From contig JAICKT010000087.1 of NCBI GenBank assembly GCA_025927795.1, forward strand, positions 1 to 13,067: a stretch of DNA of 13,067 nucleotides. The letters are read 5' to 3'. This DNA comes from Parafilimonas sp. (GTDB lineage: Bacteria; Bacteroidota; Bacteroidia; Chitinophagales; Chitinophagaceae). The notes under the pieces were generated by a model, which searched no databases, was not told the DNA's origin, and worked only from the letters and a program-made list of their open reading frames with translations. A program made the translations under genes and the position numbers. This document shows positions 1 through 7,849 of this stretch, in pieces (positions within the stretch are counted from its first letter, which is position 1; each line of letters begins with the position of its first letter).

Positions 1-1865
1 ACAATCTTATTGTCTTTAGCAACCAATACTACACAACCCGGTGTTGCATGTTGCGCAATCGCATCTGCAGCAATACTGTCAATGGTTGAATAAAGTTTTG
101 CGCTGTCCATATTAACAGCTTGCGGATTTGCATGCGCTAATCTTTGCAAGCGATAATCTGTAATTCCATCACCGTAATGAAAAGCATCACAAACTGTAAC
201 AGGCAATTTTCCCTGAAGTGTATATTCACCATTCAGCCAGTCAAAAGCAGCCTGCTGAAAATAAGCATCATCTTCATAACATTCAACAAGATTATTTGCA
301 TCGCAGAAATTTTTTAGTGCATACGGATTACCAAACACCATAGTTATTGCATGTGTTGACGATTGTAAATTTTTAATGAGATTAAGTGCGCTTTGTGTTA
401 ATCCAAAATTTCTTGCGGGATATTTATTAAAACCATGAACGCCGATTATAACCGCATCATAATTGTTGCTAACCTGTTTTAAAATTGAATCAGCAATTGT
501 TGAATCATCATCATAACCCATAAAATATATGTCTGCAAATTTTTCTATAGACAAAAAAGTGGCAAGCGCATTTGAATCAACTATGCCAACAGCTACATAA
601 GCAACTTTTTTATTATCGTAAGGAAGCGGAAAAAATGAAGAATCTTTTAAACGCAGTAATGTGATGGCGTTTCTTGCAACCTGGGCTCTCAAACGGCTTA
701 CATCTTTATTTAAATCATTATAAAGATTAGTTGTATCCACTGCATGAACATGATCTAAGCCTAAATTATATTTTGCAAGCAATACTTTTTTTACACGATT
801 AGCAATATCGGCAGAATCTAAAACACCATTTGAAATTGCTGTTTGAATTTTATCAATCGCCTGCGGCACATCTCCTGGCAAACACAACATATCATTTCCG
901 GCAACTAATGATTGCACAGCCGCATCACCTTGCGGAAAATATTTTGCAACGCCCTGCATTTCTAAAGCATCAGTAAAAGAAATTCCTCTAAAGCCTAAAT
1001 CATCACGCAACAAACCGGTTACATTTTTTTTTGATAATGATGTTGGAAGATGCGGCGTATTATCAATTGCGGGAATACTTAAATGCGCAATCATTACGCT
1101 GCCGATGCCTTCATTAAATACAGTTTTAAAAGGATATAATTCCAAAGAATCAAGTGCAGCATAAGATTTAGAAATAACGGGCAAATCCAAATGCGAATCA
1201 ACAGCAACATCACCATGACCCGGACAATGTTTTGCGCAAGCCATAATATTACTTTCCTGTATGCCGCGCATCATCTGCGTTCCAAACAAGGCCACCTTGT
1301 ATTTGTCTTCACCAAACGAACGGAAATTTATAACAGGATTATTGGGATTATTATTGATGTCAACCACAGGTGCATAATTTACATTAATGCCTTCGCGTTT
1401 GCATTGCGCACCAATTGCTTTACCCACTTCGTATACAAGCCCTGCATCCTGCAAAGCTCCCAATGTTAACTGGTCAGGAAACCTTGCAACGCTATCCAGC
1501 ATGCGCATGCCCAAACCTGTTTCGCCATCAATGGAAACCATTAACGGCGTTTGTGCTATTTGCTGAAAATGATTTATTAACCCTGCTTGCTTATATGGTC
1601 CGCCCTGGAATAAGCAGATTGAGCCGATGTTATAATCATGGATGAGCTGTTCAACTTTATCAGTATAAAAAATAACAGCGCCGGATTTTATTTCGCTTTC
1701 GCGAACAACCATTAACTGCGCAATACGTTGTTGCGGCGTAAGTGAATTAAACACACTGTCAACCCAGTGTTGCGAAGTTTCTGTTTGCGTATAAAATGTT
1801 TGTGCTGATAAAGTGCAGGAAAAAAAAACTAATACAGGTATTAAGAAATCTTTTTTATAATTCAT
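1..1865 (-). CDS. Secreted GH3 beta-N-acetylhexosaminidase-like protein, start of C-terminal serine hydrolase domain (partial)
   Basis: The frame is open from ATG at 1865-1863 to the left edge (621 codons). I translated it by hand. Residues 1-21 form a signal peptide with likely cleavage in LSA-Q, so the enzyme acts in the periplasm or at the surface. Residues about 35-365 are a GH3 catalytic domain of the NagZ type. Residues 212-219 read KHCPGHGD, followed by DSH at 223-225; in NagZ this Asp-His dyad is the acid/base. TDALEM at 298-303 supplies the likely nucleophile Asp299. Residues about 395-575 resemble the GH3 C-terminal domain. From about 590 the sequence (IDSIAADAIAQ, then TPGCVVLVAKD) looks like the start of a class C beta-lactamase-type serine hydrolase, as in known long Bacteroidota GH3 fusions; its catalytic SxxK motif lies outside the window. 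The likely substrate is a GlcNAc-containing glycan such as peptidoglycan. The usual motif is KHFPGHG, with Phe where this has Cys. The GH3 assignment is firm; the substrate and fusion are inferred. Confidence 0.9.
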   Translation of the reverse strand, partial: MNYKKDFLIPVLVFFSCTLSAQTFYTQTETSQHWVDSVFNSLTPQQRIAQLMVVRESEIKSGAVIFYTDKVEQLIHDYNIGSICLFQGGPYKQAGLINHFQQIAQTPLMVSIDGETGLGMRMLDSVARFPDQLTLGALQDAGLVYEVGKAIGAQCKREGINVNYAPVVDINNNPNNPVINFRSFGEDKYKVALFGTQMMRGIQESNIMACAKHCPGHGDVAVDSHLDLPVISKSYAALDSLELYPFKTVFNEGIGSVMIAHLSIPAIDNTPHLPTSLSKKNVTGLLRDDLGFRGISFTDALEMQGVAKYFPQGDAAVQSLVAGNDMLCLPGDVPQAIDKIQTAISNGVLDSADIANRVKKVLLAKYNLGLDHVHAVDTTNLYNDLNKDVSRLRAQVARNAITLLRLKDSSFFPLPYDNKKVAYVAVGIVDSNALATFLSIEKFADIYFMGYDDDSTIADSILKQVSNNYDAVIIGVHGFNKYPARNFGLTQSALNLIKNLQSSTHAITMVFGNPYALKNFCDANNLVECYEDDAYFQQAAFDWLNGEYTLQGKLPVTVCDAFHYGDGITDYRLQRLAHANPQAVNMDSAKLYSTIDSIAADAIAQHATPGCVVLVAKDNKI

Positions 1866-1899
1866 GATATGGATCTGCTGTAGCTTGTATTGAATGTGG

Positions 1900-1929
1900 T
1901 AAAAGTAAAAACTAAAGGCATTTATCAAA
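1900..1929 (-). promoter_or_regulatory. Candidate Bacteroidota promoter for the GH3 gene
   Basis: On the minus strand, TTTG (1929-1926) is followed after 18 bases by TACTTTTA (1907-1900), one mismatch from the -7 consensus TAnnTTTG. Transcription would begin about 25-30 bases before the ATG at 1865. The match is by eye in AT-rich DNA. Confidence 0.35.
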
Positions 1930-1937
1930 TGATAAAT
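1920..1937. repeat. Perfect 7-bp palindrome with 4-base spacer
   Basis: ATTTATC (1920-1926), spacer AAAT, GATAAAT (1931-1937). It overlaps the candidate -33 element of the GH3 promoter, so it could be an operator. It could also be part of the 3' structure of the purB transcript, or a chance palindrome in AT-rich DNA. Confidence 0.4.
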
Positions 1938-1943
1938 TTTAAA

Positions 1944-1968
1944 CAGCAGTTAATTTAATAAACTGTTG
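1944..1968 (-). terminator. Possible weak terminator hairpin after purB
   Basis: CAGCAGTT (1944-1951) and AACTGTTG (1961-1968) can pair across a 9-base AT-rich loop, with one G·T position. On the purB (minus) strand that position becomes an A·C mismatch. The stem lies 4 bases past the purB stop and is followed on that strand by TTTAAAATTTATC, which is U-rich but not a clean U run. It is probably a weak intrinsic terminator. Confidence 0.35.
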
Positions 1969-1972
1969 CTCT

Positions 1973-3304
1973 TTATAAGCCTGTATAATTATGCGGCGTA
2001 ACAGCTTTCAATTCTTTTTTTATTGTGGCGCTTATGTTAAGTGTATCAATAAATTTATGAATTGATTTTTTATCAATGGCAGCGTTACCGCGTGTTAGTG
2101 CTTTTAATGCTTCATAAGGATTGGGATAATTTTCTCTTCGTAAAATTGTTTGGATAGCTTCTGCAACAACAGCCCAGTTATTTTCTAAATCTTCTTTCAG
2201 TTTTTTCTCATTCAAAACGACTTTATTTAAACCTTTTTCGATTGAACGAAGTGAAATAAAAGTATGCGCCATTGGCACACCCAAATTTCTTAAAACAGTT
2301 GAGTCTGTTAAGTCTCTTTGCAAACGGCTTACAGGAAGCTTCGCAGAAAAATGTTCGAGCAAAGCATTGGCAACACCAAGATTGCCTTCTGCATTTTCAA
2401 AATCAATCGGGTTTACTTTATGCGGCATAGCAGAAGACCCTACTTCATCTTTTTTAATTTTTTGTTTGAAATAATCCATGCTTATATACATCCACATATC
2501 GCGGCATAAATCAATCAGAATATTATTGATTCTTTTAATTGCATCAAAGTGTGCAGCAAGATAATCGTAATGCTCAATCTGTGTTGTGTACTGTAAACGC
2601 TGCAAGCCTAAACTTTCTATAAACACATTCGCAAAATTTGCCCAGTCTTTTTTGGGGAATGCAATTACGTGTGCATTAAAGTTTCCTGTTGCGCCGCCAA
2701 ACTTGGCAGCATAAGGTATATAAGAAAATAATTTTACCTGGTTTTCTATGCGCTCAACAAAAACCATTAATTCTTTTGCCACCGTTGTAGGTGTGGCCGG
2801 TTGCCCATGTGTATGCGCAAGCATGGCAACATTTTTCCATTTATTTGCCAGCTCCTTTAATTTTTTTTGCAGATTGATAATCGCGGGCAGGTATTCATTT
2901 TCAATATAATTTTTCCAGCTTAAAGGAATAGCTGTATTATTTATATCCTGTGATGTAAGCCCGAAATGAATCCATTCTTTTTCTGCAGATACATTTATTT
3001 TTTCCAGTTCCTGTTTTAAAAAATACTCAACGGCTTTTACATCATGATTTGTGGTTGCTTCGATTTGCTTGATTTGTTCTGCATCGTTTAAACTAAAATT
3101 ATTCTTAAGTTCATTTAATTTTTGTTTTGCTTTTGATGAAAGCTTAAAAAACTTTTTATCAGACAAAAAAATAAAATATTCAATCTCTACCAACACACGG
3201 TATTTTATTAAAGCATATTCGGAAAAGTATTCATCTAAATGCGCAACCTGCTTTCGGTAGCGACCATCTATAGGAGAAATTGCAGTAAGATTATTTAGCT
3301 CCAT
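1973..3304 (-). CDS. purB: Adenylosuccinate lyase
   Basis: This cytoplasmic enzyme catalyses two steps of purine synthesis: SAICAR to AICAR plus fumarate, and adenylosuccinate to AMP plus fumarate. At 443 residues it is close to the E. coli type (456), and its N-terminus MELNNLTAISPIDGRY follows that type closely. HTHGQPATPTT at 164-174 contains the catalytic His166 (E. coli His171). The fumarase/aspartase superfamily signature GSSAMPHKVNP spans 289-299 and carries the mobile-loop catalytic serine; it is followed by IDFENAEGN. The start is the ATG at 3304; nothing further upstream extends the homology. It is divergent from mqnA with 79 bases between. The GH3 gene lies downstream on the same strand after 107 bases, but an apparent terminator and a separate promoter argue against an operon. 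No abnormal residues were noticed. Confidence 0.97.
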   Translation of the reverse strand: MELNNLTAISPIDGRYRKQVAHLDEYFSEYALIKYRVLVEIEYFIFLSDKKFFKLSSKAKQKLNELKNNFSLNDAEQIKQIEATTNHDVKAVEYFLKQELEKINVSAEKEWIHFGLTSQDINNTAIPLSWKNYIENEYLPAIINLQKKLKELANKWKNVAMLAHTHGQPATPTTVAKELMVFVERIENQVKLFSYIPYAAKFGGATGNFNAHVIAFPKKDWANFANVFIESLGLQRLQYTTQIEHYDYLAAHFDAIKRINNILIDLCRDMWMYISMDYFKQKIKKDEVGSSAMPHKVNPIDFENAEGNLGVANALLEHFSAKLPVSRLQRDLTDSTVLRNLGVPMAHTFISLRSIEKGLNKVVLNEKKLKEDLENNWAVVAEAIQTILRRENYPNPYEALKALTRGNAAIDKKSIHKFIDTLNISATIKKELKAVTPHNYTGL

Positions 3305-3318
3305 GAAAAATTTACTTA

Positions 3319-3348
3319 TTGACCATTAACTAATTGACTATTGACTAA
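3319..3348. repeat. Tandem 15-bp direct repeat in the purB-mqnA divergent promoter region
   Basis: Two adjacent copies, TTGACCATTAACTAA (3319-3333) and TTGACTATTGACTAA (3334-3348), match at 13 of 15 positions. They lie in the inferred 5' leader of purB and upstream of the mqnA start. They could bind a regulator or be the product of replication slippage. Confidence 0.6.
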
Positions 3349-3361
3349 TTTCTTTTCTTTG
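3334..3361 (+). promoter_or_regulatory. Low-confidence promoter candidate for mqnA
   Basis: TTG at 3334-3336 is followed after 17 bases by TTTCTTTG (3354-3361), one mismatch from TAnnTTTG. The TTG start of mqnA is 22 bases further on. The spacing is a little short for the consensus. Confidence 0.22.
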
Positions 3362-3365
3362 CACG

Positions 3366-3373
3366 CAAAATTA
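3366..3373 (-). promoter_or_regulatory. Candidate -7 element for purB
   Basis: The minus strand reads TAATTTTG, an exact match to the Bacteroidota -7 consensus TAnnTTTG. It implies a purB leader of about 55 bases that contains the tandem 15-bp repeat. No clear -33 TTTG is seen at the usual distance. Confidence 0.4.
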
Positions 3374-3383
3374 ATTTAAACAA

Positions 3384-4127
3384 TTGAAGAAGATTAAAGT
3401 TGGTGCAGTTAGTTATCTCAATACAAAACCTTTATTATACGGTATAGAACGTTCTGCCAGATTAATGGAACAAATAGAACTGGTTACAGATTATCCATCA
3501 AAAATTGCGGGGCAGTTATTGAAAGATGAAATTGATGTTGGTCTTGTGCCTGTTGCAGTTATTCCACAAATGAAGGAACATTATATTGTTTCTGATTATT
3601 GTATCGGCTCAGATGGTAATGTGGCTTCTGTATGTTTGTTTAGTGAAGTTGAAATAAATAAAATTGAAAAAGTGTTGCTCGATTATCAAAGTAAAACTTC
3701 GGTTGCTTTGTGTAAAATATTAATGAAAAATCATTGGAAAAAAAATGTGTTATTTGAAGATACAAAGGGAAATTTTGCAAAAGACATTAAAGAAAATACT
3801 GCTGCGGTTTTAATTGGTGACAGAGCTTTAAAACAACGCACAACATCAAAATATATTTATGATCTTGGTGGCGAATGGAAAACCATGACAGGTTTGCCCT
3901 TTGTATTTGCAGCATGGATATCAAACAAAAAATTACCCGAAGATTTTATTAAGTTATTCAACAAAAAAAATGCAGAAGGAATAGATAATATTAACGAAGT
4001 TATAAGCGAAAACAATTGTGATGTTTATGATTTGCATACTTATTACACACACAATATTTCTTATACATTAAACTTAGAAAAGCTGAAAGGGATGAGTTTA
4101 TTTTTAGAATTAGTGCAAAAGCTTTAA
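3384..4127 (+). CDS. mqnA: Chorismate dehydratase (menaquinone biosynthesis, futalosine pathway)
   Basis: MqnA removes water from chorismate to give 3-[(1-carboxyvinyl)oxy]benzoate, the first committed step of the futalosine route to menaquinone, in the cytoplasm. The 247-residue protein has the family's periplasmic-binding-protein-like fold signature. It opens KVGAVSYLNTKPLLYG (5-20), has DVGLVPVAVIP at 51-61, SVCLFS at 82-87 (a substrate-pocket segment in the family), IGDRAL at 144-149, and the distinctive LGGEW followed by TGLPFVFAAW (161-165, 169-178). The start is TTG at 3384: an in-frame TAA lies only 12 bases upstream and no ATG is available. The PagL-like gene follows after 38 bases on the same strand and may be partly co-transcribed. 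The other futalosine genes (mqnB, C, D) are not in this window. MqnD is related but lacks this combination of motifs, so MqnA is the better call. Confidence 0.93.
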   Translation: MKKIKVGAVSYLNTKPLLYGIERSARLMEQIELVTDYPSKIAGQLLKDEIDVGLVPVAVIPQMKEHYIVSDYCIGSDGNVASVCLFSEVEINKIEKVLLDYQSKTSVALCKILMKNHWKKNVLFEDTKGNFAKDIKENTAAVLIGDRALKQRTTSKYIYDLGGEWKTMTGLPFVFAAWISNKKLPEDFIKLFNKKNAEGIDNINEVISENNCDVYDLHTYYTHNISYTLNLEKLKGMSLFLELVQKL

Positions 4128-4136
4128 TATGCTTTT

Positions 4137-4144
4137 TATTTTTG
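4137..4144 (+). promoter_or_regulatory. Candidate -7 element for the PagL-like gene
   Basis: TATTTTTG matches TAnnTTTG exactly and ends 21 bases before the TTG start at 4166. No convincing -33 TTTG is seen upstream, so a separate promoter for this gene is only suggested. Confidence 0.3.
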
Positions 4145-4165
4145 AAATAATAAACTTTTCTGTTT

Positions 4166-5293
4166 TTGAAAAAACTGCTGGTTATTTTTTTTATAGCTTT
4201 TTGTGTAAATGTAACTGCGCAAAACAAAGAAAATTCTGACAGCTTACGCCAGCTTGTTATAGCAGCACGGTATCATTCAGGATTTATTTTTGCCCATAAT
4301 ATTCATGTTAAAAACACAAAAGGCTTAAAACCCGATGGTTTTGAATTTGAATATTCGCATTTAAAAACAGACTCTGTTACCGTTACAAAATTTAAATGTT
4401 ATCCAAATTTAGGATGGAGCTTTACTTATATTGATTTTAACAGCCGCCTGCTGGGTAAAGCATATTCAGCTAACTACTTTATTGAACCGAATTACAGGAT
4501 AGGCAATCGCTTAAAAATAAATGTGCGTCTCTCAGGAGGCTTATCCTATCTTACCAATCCGCATAATGCCATAAAAAACCCAACTAATGAAAGTTATGGC
4601 AGCCATGTTAATACTTTGCTTCAGGTAGGCCTGGGTTTTTCTTACCCGTTAAGTGAGCATATTGGCATATATGCAATGGGCAATTTTTTTCATGATTCGA
4701 ATGGTGCTTTAAAACTTCCTAATGCAGGCGTGAATTATATAAATGCATCATTAGGCTTGCGTTACTTTCAATATTCAACGCGATTGCGTGTTTATAAAAA
4801 ACAAAGAGATACATCGTGGAAACATCAGCCGGTTCACCTGGATGTATCATTGTATTATTCTCCAAAGGATGGATATAAAGGGCCCGATACAACAGCGCAA
4901 AGAAAGTTTATGCTGGGTACATCTGCACAAATAGTAAAACAGGTTAGTAATATAGATGCTTTAACCGCAGGTGCGGAAATTTATTATGATGATGCTTTAA
5001 GAAGTATTAAAGATGTGATTATAAAGGATAATTCATCTTCAATATTAACGGGTGTTTTAATCGGGCACCAGTTTTTGCTTAACCGGTTTACGTTTTCGCA
5101 GCAGTTAGGTTTTTATGTTTCAAAGCATACGAAAGTTTATAATGAGCGTTACACAAATTTGTATCATACAATTTATCATCGGTGGGGATTAAATTATAAA
5201 ATAAATAATCATTTATTTGGAGGTATAACACTTTTGGCGCATAATCAAATTGCAGATTTTATTGATGCAAGAGTAACGTACAGAATAAGGTGA
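4166..5293 (+). CDS. PagL-like lipid A 3-O-deacylase / acyloxyacyl hydrolase family outer membrane protein
   Basis: Residues 1-18 are a signal peptide (KKLLVIFFIAFCVNVTA, then Q), so the protein is exported. Residues about 28-205 alternate polar and aromatic residues like outer-membrane beta strands. They contain FFHDSNGALKLPNAGVN at 174-190, aligning with the PagL motif H-x-S-N...PN-x-G. His176 and Ser178 match the catalytic His126 and Ser128 of Pseudomonas aeruginosa PagL. The position of its Glu140 is Asn190 here. PagL removes the 3-O-acyl chain of lipid A; that activity is inferred. At 375 residues the protein is about twice the length of PagL (173). The extra part (about 206-375) also has a beta-barrel-like pattern and ends YRIR with no recognised domain, so the whole chain may be one larger barrel. 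The start is TTG at 4166, directly before the signal peptide; an in-frame TAA lies 15 bases upstream and no ATG is available. Confidence 0.75.
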   Translation: MKKLLVIFFIAFCVNVTAQNKENSDSLRQLVIAARYHSGFIFAHNIHVKNTKGLKPDGFEFEYSHLKTDSVTVTKFKCYPNLGWSFTYIDFNSRLLGKAYSANYFIEPNYRIGNRLKINVRLSGGLSYLTNPHNAIKNPTNESYGSHVNTLLQVGLGFSYPLSEHIGIYAMGNFFHDSNGALKLPNAGVNYINASLGLRYFQYSTRLRVYKKQRDTSWKHQPVHLDVSLYYSPKDGYKGPDTTAQRKFMLGTSAQIVKQVSNIDALTAGAEIYYDDALRSIKDVIIKDNSSSILTGVLIGHQFLLNRFTFSQQLGFYVSKHTKVYNERYTNLYHTIYHRWGLNYKINNHLFGGITLLAHNQIADFIDARVTYRIR

Positions 5294-5303
5294 GATCTGA
5301 AAC

Positions 5304-5321
5304 GTGAAAGAGTCATTTCAC
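5304..5321. terminator. Small hairpin between convergent genes, possible bidirectional terminator
   Basis: GTGAAA (5304-5309) and TTTCAC (5316-5321) form a perfect 6-bp stem with a 6-base loop in the 36-base gap between the stops of the PagL-like gene and the oxidoreductase gene. Neither side has a strong T run, so termination strength is doubtful. Confidence 0.35.
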
Positions 5322-5329
5322 TTCACCAT

Positions 5330-6322
5330 TCATTTCTCACTTGTTGTATTTCCAGGATAAATAATGCCTAACTGTTTACGCACAGCATCCATAATTTTTA
5401 CAACATCAATACTTGCCTGATGCGGCAAAATTTCACTTTCAATTTTTCTTTCGTTCAAACATTTTATTACTTCTTCAATTTCATATTGAAAACCTCTGCC
5501 TTGCCACGAGGGAATATGTTTAAAAGATGATTCGTTATTTATAATTACTTCTATTTTTTCCGGCTGCTCCGTCCATGGTTTTTTTATACGTATTGTTCCT
5601 TCGCTGCCATAAATCCACGCGCTGCCTTCTGTTTGTGTTATAATGGATGACTCAACCATTGCATAATTGCCATTATTATATTTAAGCGCTATGCCACATG
5701 TTTCATCAATATGCGCTTCTGTAATTTTTCCGCATGCGAAAATTTCGTCAGGATTGCCAAACAAAAAATAACTTAAATAAATCGGGTAAACACCAACATC
5801 CAACAATGAACCGCCACCAAGCTCAGGATTAAAAAAACGGTTGTTCTTATCTTTCTCCGCAATAAAGCTCATGTCTGCATGCAGATGCAGCACTTCGCCA
5901 ATTGTATTGGATTGAATGATATTAAATAGAAACTGGAAGCTTGGCAAAAACCTTGTCCACATACCTTCCATTAAAAACGTATTATTTTTCTTTGATGCAC
6001 TTGTAAGTTCTGTTACCTGCCTTTCATTTATTGCAAGCGGTTTTTCGCACAACACAGGTATTTTATTTTGCAGACAGATAAGTGTATGTTCATAATGCAT
6101 AGGATGCGGTGTAGCAATATAAACTGCATCAGGCTTTTCATTTAAAAAAGCATCTATATCATTTGCAGCAAGCGCGCCATTATACTTATTTACAAACTCC
6201 CTGGTATGCTCCGGTTGTTTACCTAAAACCGGACCTATACTGCACTGCTTACTTTCAACATAATTTAAATCTTTCGCAAAATCATGCGCAATATTTCCAG
6301 GGCCAATTATCCCCCATTTCAT
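5330..6322 (-). CDS. Gfo/Idh/MocA family NAD(P)-dependent oxidoreductase
   Basis: This is a 330-residue cytoplasmic dehydrogenase. The N-terminal Rossmann fold begins KWGIIGPGNIA (2-12) with the GxGxxA nucleotide-binding pattern, and the family motif EKPLA lies at 93-97. MEGMWTRFLP (118-127) and GGGSLLDVGVYP (169-180) resemble dimeric dihydrodiol dehydrogenase-type members; there the active-site Lys and Tyr correspond to Lys94 and Tyr179 here. The substrate cannot be read from sequence; sugars or cyclic diols are typical for the family. The gene starts 6 bases after the alpha-amylase stop on the same strand, which strongly suggests co-transcription from the amyA promoter. A role in processing a sugar derived from alpha-glucan is possible but only inferred from position. 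The stop is TGA at 5332-5330, facing the PagL-like gene. Confidence 0.9.
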   Translation of the reverse strand: MKWGIIGPGNIAHDFAKDLNYVESKQCSIGPVLGKQPEHTREFVNKYNGALAANDIDAFLNEKPDAVYIATPHPMHYEHTLICLQNKIPVLCEKPLAINERQVTELTSASKKNNTFLMEGMWTRFLPSFQFLFNIIQSNTIGEVLHLHADMSFIAEKDKNNRFFNPELGGGSLLDVGVYPIYLSYFLFGNPDEIFACGKITEAHIDETCGIALKYNNGNYAMVESSIITQTEGSAWIYGSEGTIRIKKPWTEQPEKIEVIINNESSFKHIPSWQGRGFQYEIEEVIKCLNERKIESEILPHQASIDVVKIMDAVRKQLGIIYPGNTTSEK

Positions 6323-6328
6323 AGGTTA

Positions 6329-7813
6329 CTATTTTATCTTATCTAAAGCAATGTCTTTTATCCAGATACTAATGCTGCGTGATTTAACAGGAAAAAAAGC
6401 TGTGCCTTCTTCGTTTGTAACCACCGCGTCGTTAAAGCTTTCTGTAATGTCAACAAATTTTTTATTACCGTTGTGCTGTCCCAAATTCATTTCTTTAAAA
6501 CCATCTTCATTATTTGAAAGCACAACAGCAAATCCCGAATCTTGATTTTCTTCAGTGCCTTTATTGCACCAAGCAACCACATTCGGATGATCGAAATAAT
6601 CATTCTGTTCACCTTCTAAAAACTGTTGTCGTATTTTAAGCATTTTATAAAGATGCGGCACGGGCGCAAGCTCAATTGTATTATCGCCAACAGTGTACGA
6701 AGCGCCGTAATAGCTCGGATAAAAAACACAGGGAATGCCTTGCTGCCTTAATAAAATTATTGCATTGGCATGTGGCTTAAACCAGAACTCAACAAAAGAT
6801 TCAAGTGATTGCGTTGGTTGTGTATCATGGTTATCAACAAAAGTTACTGCTGATTGCGGCCGCGTTTGTACCAATGTTCCATTAAAAATATTGGCCAGGC
6901 TAAAATCTTTTCCTTTTTTAGAAGCATCGAAAAAATTATGATGCAGCGGCACATCAAACAATTGCACACGATTTTCCATCACATCAAGATATTCATGCAA
7001 ATATTTTAAATCGGAACTCCAGTATTCTGCAACAGTAAAAAATTGTTTTTTAAAAGTTTGATTAAGGTAATCGAGCCACTCTTTATAAAAGTTTGCTGAT
7101 ATATGTTTTACCGCATCAAGCCGAAAACTATCAATGCCTGTTGTTTTTACATACCACTTACCCCAATATTTTAATTCTGCAGTAACAGCGGGGTTGCGAA
7201 ATTCTATATCTGCGCCAAGCAGGTAATCAAAATTTCCAAATTCATCTCCAACCACATCATCCCATAAATCTCCGTAACCATTTATTATTTTATAAATACA
7301 TTTTTCGTTTGTATCTGAACAATCGTCAATGCCGGTAAAAGTTTTCCAATCCCACACAAACTCTGAATATTTTTTATTGCGTCCCGGGAAATAATATTTG
7401 GTTGCAATTTCTTTTTCCATTGGTTCAGAAACTACCTCGTTTCTGTTATTTGCATCAACCTGTATTACATGTACTTTTTCAGATTCGTCAGCGCCGTTTT
7501 TATGATTTAAAACAATATCCGCCATTACATTCATCTTATGTTCATGCAATGTTTTTATTGCCTTAATATATTCACGCTTACTTCCGTACCTGGTTACTGT
7601 TGAGCCTTTTTGATTGAATTCGCCCAAATCAAAAAGATCATATACATCGTATCCAACTCCATTTTCTCCTGCGGATGATTTATATGCCGGCGGAAGCCAT
7701 ACATGTGATATACCGATAAATTGTAAATGCTCCGCTTGTTTTACTACTTCGTTCCATAATTTTTTTTCTTTAGGATAATACCAATGAAAAAACTGGAAAA
7801 TGGTTAATGACAT
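6329..7813 (-). CDS. amyA: Cytoplasmic alpha-amylase, GH13 subfamily 5 (AmyA type)
   Basis: Hydrolyses internal alpha-1,4 glucan bonds. With the start at 7813 it has 494 residues (E. coli AmyA, 495) and no signal peptide, so it acts on cytoplasmic glycogen or maltodextrin. In this numbering the conserved GH13 segments are DIVLNH (99-104), FRLDAVKH with nucleophile Asp233, VAEYW with acid/base Glu263, and VDNHD with Asp330; these are two positions beyond Asp231, Glu261 and Asp328 of Bacillus licheniformis amylase. The family's calcium ligands also appear kept (Asn103, Asp196, Asp202, His237). Most of the chain follows E. coli AmyA, for example FFHWYYPKE near the start and WFKP...ILLR later. 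An in-frame ATG at 7852 would add 13 residues, but it falls inside a good -7 promoter element and family members begin at the shorter start. The oxidoreductase gene follows after 6 bases. Confidence 0.95.
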   Translation of the reverse strand: MSLTIFQFFHWYYPKEKKLWNEVVKQAEHLQFIGISHVWLPPAYKSSAGENGVGYDVYDLFDLGEFNQKGSTVTRYGSKREYIKAIKTLHEHKMNVMADIVLNHKNGADESEKVHVIQVDANNRNEVVSEPMEKEIATKYYFPGRNKKYSEFVWDWKTFTGIDDCSDTNEKCIYKIINGYGDLWDDVVGDEFGNFDYLLGADIEFRNPAVTAELKYWGKWYVKTTGIDSFRLDAVKHISANFYKEWLDYLNQTFKKQFFTVAEYWSSDLKYLHEYLDVMENRVQLFDVPLHHNFFDASKKGKDFSLANIFNGTLVQTRPQSAVTFVDNHDTQPTQSLESFVEFWFKPHANAIILLRQQGIPCVFYPSYYGASYTVGDNTIELAPVPHLYKMLKIRQQFLEGEQNDYFDHPNVVAWCNKGTEENQDSGFAVVLSNNEDGFKEMNLGQHNGNKKFVDITESFNDAVVTNEEGTAFFPVKSRSISIWIKDIALDKIK

Positions 7814-7849
7814 AAATTTTTTAATTAGCTTTTGCCGGTATCGAATTAC

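Noticed and set aside
1191..1645. Two overlapping plus-strand open frames
   Set aside because: Both lie opposite the GH3 catalytic domain, which has clear motifs on the minus strand.
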